Assembly (NCBI RefSeq): GCF_030272615.1
Contig: NC_081406.1
Coordinates: 473,988,900-474,052,899 of the forward strand
DNA from: Cryptomeria japonica
Lineage: Eukaryota > Streptophyta > Pinopsida > Cupressales > Cupressaceae
Length of the DNA stretch: 64,000 bases
Reading direction: 5' to 3'
The position numbers and the translations under genes are program-made. Of this stretch, positions 23,366 through 33,518 are shown piece after piece. The notes beneath the pieces were generated by a model. That model made no database searches. It was not told the DNA's origin and worked only from the letters and a program-made list of their open reading frames with translations. How positions within the stretch are numbered: position 1 is the first letter of the stretch; each line of letters starts with the position of its first letter.

Positions 23366-23545
23366 TATATATACATATACATATGTATATGTATATATAT
23401 ATACATATACATATATATATGTATATATATATACATATACATATATATATGTATATATGTATATGTATATGTATATATATATATATACATATACATATAC
23501 ATATGTATATATATATATATGTATATGTATATATATATACATATA
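23366..23545. repeat. TATAYA-type microsatellite
   Basis: An interrupted array of ATATAC/GTATAT units of about 180 bp. It is self-complementary over long stretches and lies just downstream of the palindrome array. Confidence 0.9.
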
Positions 23546-24042
23546 CTGGTTGTATTTTTGGAGTAAATATTTAATAGAGAATTAAATATTTAATTACTTT
23601 CGTATGATTACTAATAGGAAGTAAAAGAAAGAGAAATATATAAATTTAGGAAAAAGCCTAATCTTATAATTTTAAATGTATTTAATGTGTTAAATGCTTA
23701 ATATTGCCCTAGTTAATTTTATTAGAACATTAAAATTTAAAAAATGGATGTTTAGACTATATAGTCATATTGGAGATTGAATTAAATTTTCCTCTCCTAT
23801 TTTCTTTAACGTGATTGATTTAATAAAAATTTAATGACTAGGTATCTCGTGGAGATAAAATTAGACCAGTTAGATTTCCGCAAATAAAATTAAACAATAA
23901 TCGATGCTTGGTTCGTTTCAGAATTAGCTCGAATATAGATTTGGCAAATGCATTAACGCTTGTCATGTGAGCGAACTTGTTAATTAATTAATATTTTTTA
24001 AAAAAAATCATTTCGTTTTTGCCCTAAATTTTGGGCATGACA

Positions 24043-24224
24043 CCAAAATATATGTGTTATGGAGTGAATCATGTATGATTGTTATCTATTAGCTTTAACT
24101 TTATTTTATGGTACTGCACTATTCTGTTTATGCATAACAGTAAATTTATTAGTCAAGAAAAGTTTTGGAGTACTGATTCACCCCTCCCCTCTCAGTACAT
24201 TAGCTTTCCATATTGGGCCTAACA
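24043..24224 (+). repeat. 3' tail of a B-family LTR
   Basis: It is collinear with 11207-11388 (CCAAAATATATG... to ...GGGCCTAACA) with about ten differences. It forms the right end of the composite insertion and abuts CTTG and Tat gag sequence. The chromovirus ends immediately to its left. Confidence 0.8.
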
Positions 24225-24468
24225 CTTGATTCAAAATCATCTCAGTGTATTGATTTTGAACATTTCACTCCGCTTCTCTGTAGAAGTCATGTTCATTAGT
24301 GAGTGGATCCATGTTTCGGGTAACATATAGTCCATTTTTGTCTCTTGGACACTCCATTGGATTTGTTACTTTTTTATTATGAGTTTTATTTTTCCTTCTA
24401 TTACTTTTTGGTTCCAATTCTAGGTGTTCGACTGAATGATCCTTGTGTAGTGATCTGGTATCCCACAT
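24225..24468 (-). pseudogene. Gag N-terminus of the Tat-like element (separated fragment)
   Basis: The sense frame starts with ATG at 24468 (MWDTRSLHKDHSVEHLELEP), continues with a basic stretch (NRRKNKTHNKK) and runs through a stop near 24262 into NVQNQYTEMILNQ at 24225. Joining position 24225 to 8927 in the sense direction keeps the frame and runs straight into the gag at 8927. This shows that the intervening 15.3 kb is an insertion. About 170 bp of leader separates the ATG from the primer site at 24636-24653. Confidence 0.7.
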
Positions 24469-24635
24469 TCAAAGCTACATGTGTCCAAATTTTTTAATCA
24501 GAGTCATCACCCTTTTAGGGATTTTGTTCTTTTCCACAACAAAGTCACTTAATGGTTTTAATCACACTTTTGTAAAGTAGAATCTTCCAAGTTCATTCCC
24601 TGTAGAGTCCTCCTAATGAAAGTTATCCATGTTTT

Positions 24636-24653
24636 CCCTAGCAGAGTCGCCAA
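24636..24653 (-). other. Primer binding site of the Tat-like element (not initiator Met)
   Basis: Directly inside the 5' LTR end (24656), the sense strand reads TTGGCGACTCTGCTAGGG, two bases after CCAACA. Tat/Ogre-type elements use primer sites of this kind rather than TGGTATCAGAGC. The tRNA species cannot be assigned without a tRNA comparison. Confidence 0.65.
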
Positions 24654-24655
24654 TT

Positions 24656-27600
24656 TGTTGGAGCTCAAAATTGTAGGTTATTAAATTCTAAAGGTATTCT
24701 AAGCCCTATGATTGAATTTAACACTCAATTCTGGCCAATTGATAGAATTAGTTAATATGACTGTAATTCCCTACACTTCAGGTTCTGCTTGACCTAGGCG
24801 GGTAGACCTATTTACCAAGTATCCTCTCCTTTGATACTTAAGAAGATTATTATTATATAATTATCCTATGGTCAATTTCAAATTGGCATGAAGATTCGAT
24901 ATGACCTACTACTTCAATCCTTAATTCTTACTTTTAAACTTAAAATGAAATTTCGTCTAACTAAATTTCTAATATTATAAATGTGCGTTTAAGACCAGTG
25001 CCTTCTTTGCCTATCAGAGTCTTATAAATTTCCTTTCTTAAATTCTCCTTGCTACAATACAAAATTACCGTCCACTATTAATCCTTCCACACCTAATGAT
25101 TCAATTTTAGTATGGCAATTACCATACATGCAATTTTAATCTTTCCTCAAAAGAGGCTCATATAATAATTAATTCAAGAATATTTCTTATCTTGTTCACA
25201 CCGCACAAAAATGTAGTAGTCTAAAAATAATGAAATGACCACAATTGCAGAGAAATTTAAACAGCCTTTGATTTCTTAGCACAAAAATAACAAACTCAAA
25301 TTTAAAAGCATCCACAATAATCATTAGCTCAGTATAGGAATTGAAAGCAATTTGGTTTGTATTGCTGGCAGAGATATATAAGTATATATTTTTTCATCAT
25401 GTCTTGCATAGATTAAATAATCTTCCTCTTATAAGCAAAGATCAAACACATATAAAATATCATGTCTTTTAGAAATAAAACAGAAATTAGTTACATAATG
25501 TAACTAATCAAATTAACAAGTCTTCTTAACGATTTAAAAGAAACAAATTCATAGCCCCTAAGTGGTCTACATATTCCTTCTCCCTATAGGTAGTGATATT
25601 TGAGACAAAATTTCTTATAACATATTGTTTTCTATAGAGCCTATTTAGGATGATCTTCATGTTGTCCTGAATGTGATCTTCATCATTGATCTCCTCCAGT
25701 GGTCGTGGGTGCTCCTTTGACAACAAGCCTTTCCATTGTTCTTGAGGCAATGGTGTACCATCATCATCGCTCAATAGTGAAGGGAGACTTTAAGTGTCTT
25801 CTGTATCCAACCGATTCATATCATCCTCCAATTTTTCTTTGTACTCCATTTGTTTCAACCATAATTTTTTGACATTTTTTGGGAACTTGGAAGATTCAGG
25901 AGCTTGCACCTTATCAACTATTTCTATTCACCCATTCTGTCAGCCTATCATGTTCATGTAATTCCCTCAAGGTTCCCACATAGGTATTCAAATAATCATT
26001 TGCATACTACATCATTTCATTGAACCTATGGGTAACTAGTCCCACCATCATGTCATAGATAACCCTTTTCCCCTCTTCTTCCTTCTTCAATTTTTTTGTA
26101 GCTTCTCTACGTGATTTCTCCAATAATTCATGTCTTGTAGTGCTTTAGTAATCTTTTGCTCCCCTTTATAAGAAAACTCTTATATGTTGGGAATCAACCT
26201 CAACTCCTCCTCCAACTGATGAACATGTTCCTCTGCTTTTTCATACTTTTCCCTATAAGCATATCTTTCCTTAGCTATATGTTTTATCTAGGCCTTGGTG
26301 AATTCTACCATATTAACATTTAGGTCTTCTATTTCTAAGGGATCCATTTCACCAACCCTTTGGACCATGAGATGACCAAATACCTTATCAGTCTCCACTA
26401 GGGTGGGTATTTTATTCTTGGGGTATAAGACCCATTGCAACAACATCTTCTTGTCTGGATCAAAGCCAAAGCTAGAGTATATTTTGTCAATATCCTGTAA
26501 CGACATCCTCTTTTGAATGTCATGGTTCTTTACAAAGCTATCAAGTAATTGAGAAGAACTCATATCCCATCTAGGTACAATGAGTACACTGATATTTTGC
26601 AGGAGTTGTCTTCCCCTAACAGGGGTCATGGTAGCAATTTCACTATCTACATCTTGTTGCAGTTTGTCAAGTAATTCACCCTCATTTTCTTATGTCACTT
26701 CACCAACTTGTTGCCTAAGCAATTTTCCTTTGTACCTATATTGGAATGTCTTGAACTCTTGAGAATGAATAAACTCATCATTAGAAATAAACTTTTCACT
26801 AACAAGTTGTCTGATATATTCTATTTCTGCTATGGTTTTTTGCAATAACATCCTCTTCTTTTGGGACATGGGATGGATCCTTCCCTTAGACATCCTTTGT
26901 ATCACTTTGTATTGAGGGGGCAGGATATGGGGACATACATAGCAGATGTGTTACAAATTGTACATTTATTCCCAATGGATTTATTGTATCCTTACCCAAT
27001 GCACTCAGAGGTACACCTTCAATTACTCTATCCAAATGAGCAATATTTTCGTTGATGCGAGAAATGGGGTCCTGGATAACTAAATCATCATCAAACTTCA
27101 ACAAATTATGATTCTTTTTCCATTCCTCAACCCTAATTACCTTTTCATAACCTTCCATCTTATCAATAGCTTGTGGCTCACTCAAATTTTTGATCATGTC
27201 ATCATGTATAAGTTGAACATTCTCATAAGAGTGCAACTTCTGTGATTGTTTTATTGAGCTCATGAATCCTTCAAGGTCAAAATTGAGCCTAGGTTCATCT
27301 CGTGCTAGGCCATAATAGGCCAATTTATCTTTATAAGATCATAACCTTTGGTGGAGGGAACTATAAATTCTCTAAAGAATAGGTACCCAGGCATAAGGGA
27401 TTGTTTCCCATGAACTCGTGAATGTGTGGAGCTCACTTCAATGAGTTTCGTTATAATCTCCAAATATACAATCTTGTTTGGCACCGTTTTAGGGGATAAC
27501 AGAGGGGTACCTTCAAATCCATACACTTTGATCTTTGTGCAATCCTTTAGGGCATACCAATCTCCCCAATTTTGATTGATTAGCTATCGTTCATCATACT

Positions 27601-30083
27601 CTTTAGGCCTAAGGAATTTCTGAATTTTCAGTGTCAAAGCATAATTGCATGGTTGGCCAAGAAGTTGGCATAAGGGTTTAACAAAGTATTCTTCAAAACA
27701 TAAGTATTGGGAACATGAGAATCTTTGATCCCATACAGTTGTCCACATCTGAACTGGCTTCTTATGCCCTATCTGTCATACTCATTAACTTTGAAACCAT
27801 CAGTCCACATATCCAATCCCTGCCCAATATATAGGAGCATGTGCATAACCATAGAATATTGTTTGAAATAAATTTCACTGGGGTTGGATTTGATTTTCTC
27901 CAATCCATTATTTATCTAGTTCACCATCATTGACACATAATCAAATGGTCAAGCATCATGCATTTGCACATCTGCAACCAACACCATAAGAGCTACATCC
28001 ATAAGAATATTGGCCTCAATCCGCATAATTTGACAGATTGAATAGTATGTGTATTTGAAGTATTCTTCAAATAAATCAAACTCATATGGGGGCTCCTCAT
28101 TTTCATCAAACACCTTGAGATCATTTCCATCTTTGGGCCTATGAGTTGGAAACTTCCACCTCTTGTACACATCCTTAAGCTTGGCATATTTGTTTGTTAA
28201 GAGAGTGAAATCAATATGCTATTCCAAGATTAGGTCTAGGTCAAACACTCTGGACATGTAGTCTCTGGTTATAGGCAATAGTGGCTTCCCGAAAACATCA
28301 TGAATCACTTTGATTGCAGTATCATAATTTTTGGATATCAAAATCATTAAATGAACATTAACATAGATGTTGTGGACTACTAATTTTATGATATTACAAA
28401 CCCATGGGTTGCAAATAGGTTTTGCCCTGTTTCTTTTTTTGAAATGACACAACATTAACTCATACCCTCTTATGGGTGTCTAGACATCTCGTAGGTTCTC
28501 ATAATTATCCCCTAAAACATTTGATTGAGATGACCTTCTTGACTTGGGGCTAGAATCAGGAAATTGGTCCATTAGATCTTTGTTTAGGTACCTTCACTCC
28601 TTTTGTTTCTTAGGTTTTGGTTCCGAGGCATTCTCTGTTTTGGTTGCCTTTTCATTTTGTTTTCTAACCCTAGATTTTTTAGATGAATCCTCCATAGCAA
28701 CAAAAACTGAACAATTGAATTTGAAAAGATTTTCTCTGAAATGGGCACTTAATTGTAATGAAATTACCAATTCTGAACTTGCTAGCTTCTTGTTCTGATC
28801 TGCTCTTGCCTCAGTTGTTGAAATAATCCCACAGTGATTGAATGAATGTAAGTTTTGTCTTTTAAGTTTTATGAATCCTCTCTTTGAGGGATGGTTGTAG
28901 AACAGTCATTTAATGCCTGAAATCAAAATTCGTGTGACATAATGTCAAGTTGGCACATATTAATGTCAGAGGACTGTACATCTTATTTCACCACCACTTG
29001 GGCTTTTTGGTGGAGGTATAAGTTTAAGTGAAATAATTGTGCTTTTCTCCGTTGTCTTCAACTATGTCAAAACGTCAACTACTATCAATGTAGAAATTTT
29101 CAACTCCTTCGATATTTTGGTGTAGAACCAGCTTTCAGTATAGTGCTTATGCCACTTATTGATTTGTGCAGTTACACCAAAAGTGACTACTTCAGCAAGA
29201 TCATAATCAGTTTTTTCTATAGAATATTCCAGTTTCCTTTTATGGTTGTTGGTCCCACCGAGTTTTTGGTATAGCATTCTATTTCGGTGAAACCATTTTA
29301 AGTTTGATAGAATTTAGTTACAATACCAAAAATGATTAGTTTTGGTAAGAGGAGTAAGGAGCTTCCTCGATGCCTTATAGTTGTGCTTTTATATTTTTAG
29401 TATAACCCAGGTTCCTTATGTTGATAAACTTCTTTTTTCGTTATAGCATGTGCTTTCGGCAAAAAAAATTTACACTTAGGAAAATGACTATGTTACACCG
29501 AAGCTCATGTTTTTGGTGAAATATAAAGGAACTTATACCGATAAGGAAACCTTTTCAGTGTAAGTAGTCTTTTCAGAGAAACTTATATTTGTTTTTCTAG
29601 TGCTACTTGCTACCCTGAAATAGTGTTCTTTCCACTGATTTGAACATTAGGTCTTATGAAAAAATGGCTTTCTCACCAAGAACATCTTAATGCTCCACTT
29701 TGAAGCTATATGCTAATCTCTACCCTTGTGGGAGCCCATTTTATCCCACATATATATTTTTTTGTAGTATCATGTCTTTCATTAATGAACTTGTAACAAT
29801 AATAACCTTCCATAAGAAAGATAAAAAAGGAGCACATCTTTGAACTTCTTTCAACCCTCTATCTAAATATCTTTCCAAAACTATTCTTCCATCATTTCCT
29901 CTATCTGATAGATGAATACACCAAATCGGTATCATGAATGCACAGAGCCTAGTGTCAGACTTATAGAGGATTCTCTGCCAGGTTGATGGAATATAAGAAT
30001 CATAACGATGGTAGGGTTCAGGAAAATGGCTAATTAGGAATTTTAAGGAAGACTAAATTTTGTCAAAAATTAGGGTTCCAACA
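24656..30083 (-). repeat. 5' LTR of the Tat-like element, 5.4 kb, with an internal ORF
   Basis: The termini are TGTTGG (24656 on the plus strand) and CCAACA (30083), perfect inverted ends. The sense order is: a U3-like leader of about 1.4 kb (30083-28700), the ORF (28695-25526), then about 870 bp of AT-rich sequence (25525-24656) with no reading frame. The outer 2.5 kb matches the 3' LTR at 1-2724. An LTR of 5.4 kb is long even for plants and is explained by the embedded ORF. Confidence 0.75.
25526..28695 (-). pseudogene. LTR-embedded ~1,050-codon ORF (unknown function)
   Basis: The sense start is ATG at 28693-28695. The upstream ATG used by the 3' LTR copy is lost here (ATG to ACG, about 28814). 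The product begins basic (Lys/Arg/Glu), then has PICNPWVCNIIKLV, GKPLLPITRDYMSRVFDLD, PYEFDLFEEYFKYTYY, KIKVYGFEGTPLLSP and a long helical C-terminus ending near 25526. Stops and at least two frameshifts interrupt it. The segment IKVYGFEGTPLLSP...IVYLE resembles IRVSGFTVNPMLLS...IIFLE in the ORF inside element E, so the two proteins look related. I can name no domain. GKPLLPITRDYMSRVFDLD weakly recalls the helical motif of ORFs called 'putative plant transposon protein' in Athila/Sirevirus-type elements. Confidence 0.6.
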
Positions 30084-30085
30084 TG

Positions 30086-30626
30086 AGGGTTGCATGTTTC
30101 CCTAAAAGCCCAATTCTTAAGGAAATTCTTTTGGCAGTAAAAAACATGCCTAATGCGCCTCCAACTATCAATACTACATGGAAAATTTATAATTTATTGA
30201 TCAAGGAGTTGCCTCATGTTGAAAAGGAGAATAAAAACTGCAAGATAAATTAGATTCCTTCAAGGGTCTGCAAGAGGATGACATTCCTTCAATTTTGACA
30301 GGTGAAGGACAAATGAAAGAGCTTGGGAAGTGGCGGATGGACTTCCAAAAGTTAGTAGATGCAATTTTGAAATTCCTTGTTGGAGACCCCAATAAGAAAG
30401 ATTCATATCATTTAATTGTTGACAAGATTCTTGATGTAGATTCATTGTATCACAAATTCATTGTAGAGGTTGCAGTTGTACCCACCCCCAAAACCAAAGA
30501 TGCATGAATAAATCACAAGGTTTGAAATCTTTTGCTTGGATAATAGATGAAGTGGGTGGGTGGCACAAGAAATATTTCTCATTGGAGGAAGAGAAGCCAA
30601 AGGAAGAAGAGGATTAAATGCTATGC
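30086..30626 (+). pseudogene. Unidentified decayed coding sequence (C-terminal remnant)
   Basis: Between the Tat LTR and element D, three reading-frame pieces join by frameshifts: EILLAVKNMPNAPPTINTTW near 30120, then DDIPSILTGEGQMKELGKWR near 30290, then SFAWIIDEVGGWHKKYFSLE near 30560, ending in an acidic tail and TAA. It looks like the C-terminal ~170 codons of a soluble protein, but I recognise no family. It may be host gene or transposon sequence. The flank continues on the other side of D at 43911. Confidence 0.4.
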
Positions 30627-30724
30627 CTTTTGTGTGTGTCCTATCATTCTTTTTGATAGGTTGCATTTTTGGAAGGAGTTGTGATTACACTACCAACATG
30701 AACGCGGTCCAGACAAGTACAGTT

Positions 30725-31867
30725 TGTTGGCAAGAGACACTATTCTAGTGAAGATTGTTGCATGGAAGATTCTTAGGGGTTCTCATTGATGAAAACTCAG
30801 TTCGCAAACTACATCCAATTTACATAGAATTGATTTACCAAAAGTCATTTTGTTCATAGGCATAAGTTTGGAAGGTGGAACATAGTAACCGATAGAGCAT
30901 GAGATCATGGTGCACATCTTGACATTGGTGTTTTAATTTTGGCTGTGGTAGTTAAGGCAGTTGTTTCAAGGTTCAAGGCATATTATTTTGTGATCCTGAT
31001 ATCCGATGAATTGTGTGCAAGTTTAGAGGTCCGGTATACAGTAATTCAGTTAGAACAGAGCTATTTTGGTGTAACATGTGTTGTGGATTTGTTGGGTTGA
31101 TTTCGGTGATTGGTTTCATGTTCGAGGTGATTAATATGGCTTATGGGAAACTTATTATCATCTTATTTTTGTCCACATTTGGATTTGTGGACGGATTGAG
31201 CCGACTTGGTAATACACGTTCCATGTTGCCTGTTATGCAGTTTTTGGAAGCTGACATGATAAATGATTCTTTTTGTTGATGCGAATATATAAGATCCATA
31301 TTGATGAGCATTTTCATGTGTGTTATGTATGATGAAAGTATGTATGAGATAATTTGTAAGGTTGGTAAATGTAATTGAATATTTTGGTGCTCCGGTGTGT
31401 GATAGAGCAAGAAAACAGAGCAGAAAGTCAGATCAATTGCAGAGACAATCTAAGCCTAATTGAAACTGCATTTTCGCATATTTAGATTATATACTTCATT
31501 TTACTCATCATTGTAATTATTTGTAATAGCCTATAAGGAAGTGAGCCTTCCTCTAGGTTGTAGCCCTTTTGTAATTAAGTAATGAGCTCTAGGCAGTGAG
31601 CCTGAATGCAAGTGCATTCCCCTTATGTAATATTATCATACTTTTGGTCATAGTATAATAATATTGTGGGTTCAAATCCCACCATGGTTTTTCCCTTTTC
31701 GGGTTTCCACATAAAACTCTTGGTTTTATGGTTGTGTGATTAATTTATTTATGTTTCTACACTTTGTTTTCTTTCTTATGCATCCAATGGTTTATGAATT
31801 AGATTTGCAATTTTAAAAATTATAAAACATTGATTCACCTCCCTCTTAGTGTTCATTAATTCCAACA
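30725..31867 (+). repeat. 5' LTR of element D (1,143 bp)
   Basis: It runs from TGTTGGCAAGAG to ...TTAATTCCAACA. A TATA-like ATATATAAG lies at about 31285-31292. The end carries TGATTCACCTCCCTCTTAG, a version of the C-rich block shared by the group. It is collinear with 42759-43905. Confidence 0.85.
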
Positions 31868-31869
31868 AT

Positions 31870-31881
31870 TGGTATCAGAGC
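31870..31881 (+). other. Primer binding site of element D
   Basis: TGGTATCAGAGC lies two bases after the LTR end (initiator-Met type), the same position and sequence as in elements A and B. Confidence 0.85.
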
Positions 31882-31935
31882 CTAGTTCCTCTAAGGAATC
31901 CTAATAGCTTGAGGAAGATCCAAAATATTAAACCA

Positions 31936-32170
31936 ATGGACTCTGGTTTGCAGAGACAACTTAGTGTGGCACTTGAAGATCTTGATGCAACAAGAAAGGA
32001 ATTAAGTTCTCTGAAAAGAAATCTGAATGTAGCTAAAGACTTCATCGAAACCTTGAAAGATCAAGTGAGCACATCAAGAGAGAAGAGAAAGGAGATGGTG
32101 GAAAAATTGAAGGAGAAATAAAAACAAAGTGTTGACAATCAAGCCCTACAAGACAAGACATATGAATGTG
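31936..32170 (+). pseudogene. ORF1 of element D, N-terminal part (coiled coil)
   Basis: It starts with ATG at 31936 (MDSGLQRQLSVALEDLDATR). A heptad-patterned coiled coil follows, matching the start of ORF1 in element A (MENLMKQLEGALTDYDAEKL). A TAA at about 32119 interrupts the frame, which then continues to DKTYECEK-like sequence where E is inserted (TSD AGAAG, 32171-32175). The remainder is at 37901-38797. Confidence 0.65.
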
Positions 32171-33518
32171 AGAAGTGTTGACGACTATTTTGACAGACTC
32201 GCCAATAGTCAGGTAGTCAATGTGAACACTCACCACCTCTCCTGAAAAGGAATAAATTCTAGAGAACTAATCACTCCAAGGTCTCTATAGTCAGGTCTCA
32301 ATGGTGATGGGAAGATCAATGGTTGATGCAGTTGTACCTGTTAAGGGGCCTACTATTTGAAACTAAATCTCAATAAGTTTTAATAACTTAACTTCTTTTT
32401 TTTGTATTTTATGATTTAAGATTCTTCTAGAAATAAACTGCAAGAGATAGGGAAACAAGAAAACTACAATGAAACCAATTTAATAAAAACTTAATGGACT
32501 ACTTAATTAGTACCCTACAATCCAAAAATCATCAAATATTATCCAAATCAGCATTAAATAACGGACCTCTAGTAAACCTACAAAGTCAGCAACCTTACAG
32601 ACTCATGGAAGAATATCACCACAATATTGTCTATCCCAGTAATTATCATACACCACTTGCATGTGCAATATGATTCATAAAGAAATAAAGAGAAGATCAG
32701 AACACATTGCTGATTTCAAACAATAGACATTACCATATTACAAAGAATGAACTCGTAGAACATATGCATAGATCAAACAATCTATAAGTTGCTTCTTGTA
32801 TTAATTTCAAAGAATGTATCACAAAATAACTCAAGTTCATAACAATCTTGAAAAATAATCTAAAATTTTTAAGTGGGCCTCAAATTATCAATTTGTTGAC
32901 CCCTACAAATGAATGAAACTCCTCAATTTATAGAGTTTTCTGCCCTACTTTCTAGGAAATAGACCTAATCTAAATTAAGAACTCAAAAGCTAGGAGTTGC
33001 AGTTGACTTGCAAGTCTCTGCCTCTATACTCCAATTAACTACTATGAAACAGAGGTTAGGTGAGCACTACGAAGACCATGTTGTATGAGCCAGACTTTCG
33101 TAGTCATGCCGAATTTTGCTTAAAACTGGAACGTGAGTTGGACATGCAGTTGGAGTCCCAGTGGGGAAGTCATGCAAAAACTCCTTTTAAAAGTCATGCT
33201 ATCTTTAGAAACTATAAATTTATCTTTTACTTCTTTTTATAGGACTTATAATTGTTGATGATACATGCAACCACCTCAATAGGAGGATCAACAACATGCT
33301 TGATTCTGAATTTGTACTTTTTCAAAACTTCCTTTGCATTCTTTCTTTCCCTTTCTAACTCCTCTACTATCTCTGCAGCCTATTGACATTGTGTTATCAA
33401 ATATGTATATATGTCCATAAATGTAACACTAAAGTGATCTGAAGGTGTAAAATGTTGGGCCCCATACGCATCCCACTTGAATAGCCTTCTTATACTACCT
33501 CATTGTATTCTACAAAAA

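Larger units (their letters stand above)
15852..24042 (+). mobile_element. 5'-truncated chromovirus-type Ty3/gypsy element (Tekay-like)
   Basis: It starts inside gag, with no 5' LTR or primer site. It continues through the CCHC knuckle, protease, RT, RNase H, integrase with a chromodomain-like C-terminus, a polypurine tract and a ~4-kb 3' LTR ending CATGACA at 24042. After it comes the tail of a B LTR, so it most likely inserted into that LTR and later lost its 5' half together with B sequence. Five in-frame stops occur (16456, 17119, 17473, 18979, 19300). At the last three the ancestral codons are evident and the changes are C-to-T or G-to-A. Confidence 0.8.
20071..24042 (+). repeat. Long 3' LTR of the chromovirus (~4 kb)
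   Basis: It starts at TG just after the polypurine tract and ends CATGACA at 24042, where B LTR sequence resumes. It has no coding content. It holds a (TG)n run at about 22623-22649, (AT)n tracts at 22740-22870, a CG-rich palindrome array at 22912-23111 and a TATAYA repeat at about 23366-23545. The start could equally be 20069. No 5' copy is present, so the length rests on termini only. Confidence 0.6.
8928..24224 (+). mobile_element. Composite insertion: permuted polymerase-less element B plus nested chromovirus
   Basis: The insertion lies in the gag of the Tat-like element and is flanked by CTTG (8924-8927 and 24225-24228). The right end is a proper LTR terminus (...GGGCCTAACA at 24224). 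The left end is not: it starts in the middle of ORF2. The order is ORF2 C-terminus, polypurine tracts, complete LTR, primer site, ORF1, ORF2 N-terminus, truncated chromovirus, last ~180 bp of the B LTR. An 82-bp stretch of ORF2 (about 8926-9007) is repeated at about 15770-15851 with roughly five differences. The B element is thus circularly permuted around a single full LTR. Confidence 0.7.
1..30083 (-). mobile_element. Tat-like Ty3/gypsy retrotransposon, interrupted, 3' LTR runs off the window
   Basis: This is a long element read on the minus strand: 5' LTR 24656-30083, primer site about 24636-24653, gag, protease, extra RNase H, RT-RNase H, integrase, then a 3' LTR ending at 2724. The two LTR outer ends match: both start TGTTGGAACCCTAATTTTTG in the sense direction, and 1-2724 is collinear with about 27577-30083. 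The gag is split by a 15.3-kb insertion (8928-24224). Across that insertion the reading frame continues without a shift, apart from one stop near 24262, which proves that the two halves belong together. Protease motif DLGA and the RT and integrase style are those of non-chromovirus Tat/Athila-type elements. The right flank is TGAGG (30084-30088); the matching left flank is outside the window. All domains carry stops. Confidence 0.85.

Noticed and set aside
23323-23574. Tyr/Ile-rich open frames
   Set aside because: They are translations of the TATAYA microsatellite.
20071-24224. A chimeric LTR (chromovirus U3 plus B U5) made by template switching
   Set aside because: The full LTR at 10240-11388 is entirely B-type, while a chimeric cDNA would carry the same hybrid LTR at both ends. 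Insertion into a B LTR with later deletion fits better.
24656-30083. Two separate elements: a short Tat LTR near 24656-25500 and an unrelated ORF element at 25526-30083
   Set aside because: The outer end at 30083 matches the outer end of the 3' LTR at 2724, and the inner end at 24656 adjoins the primer site and gag start, so one 5.4-kb LTR explains both.
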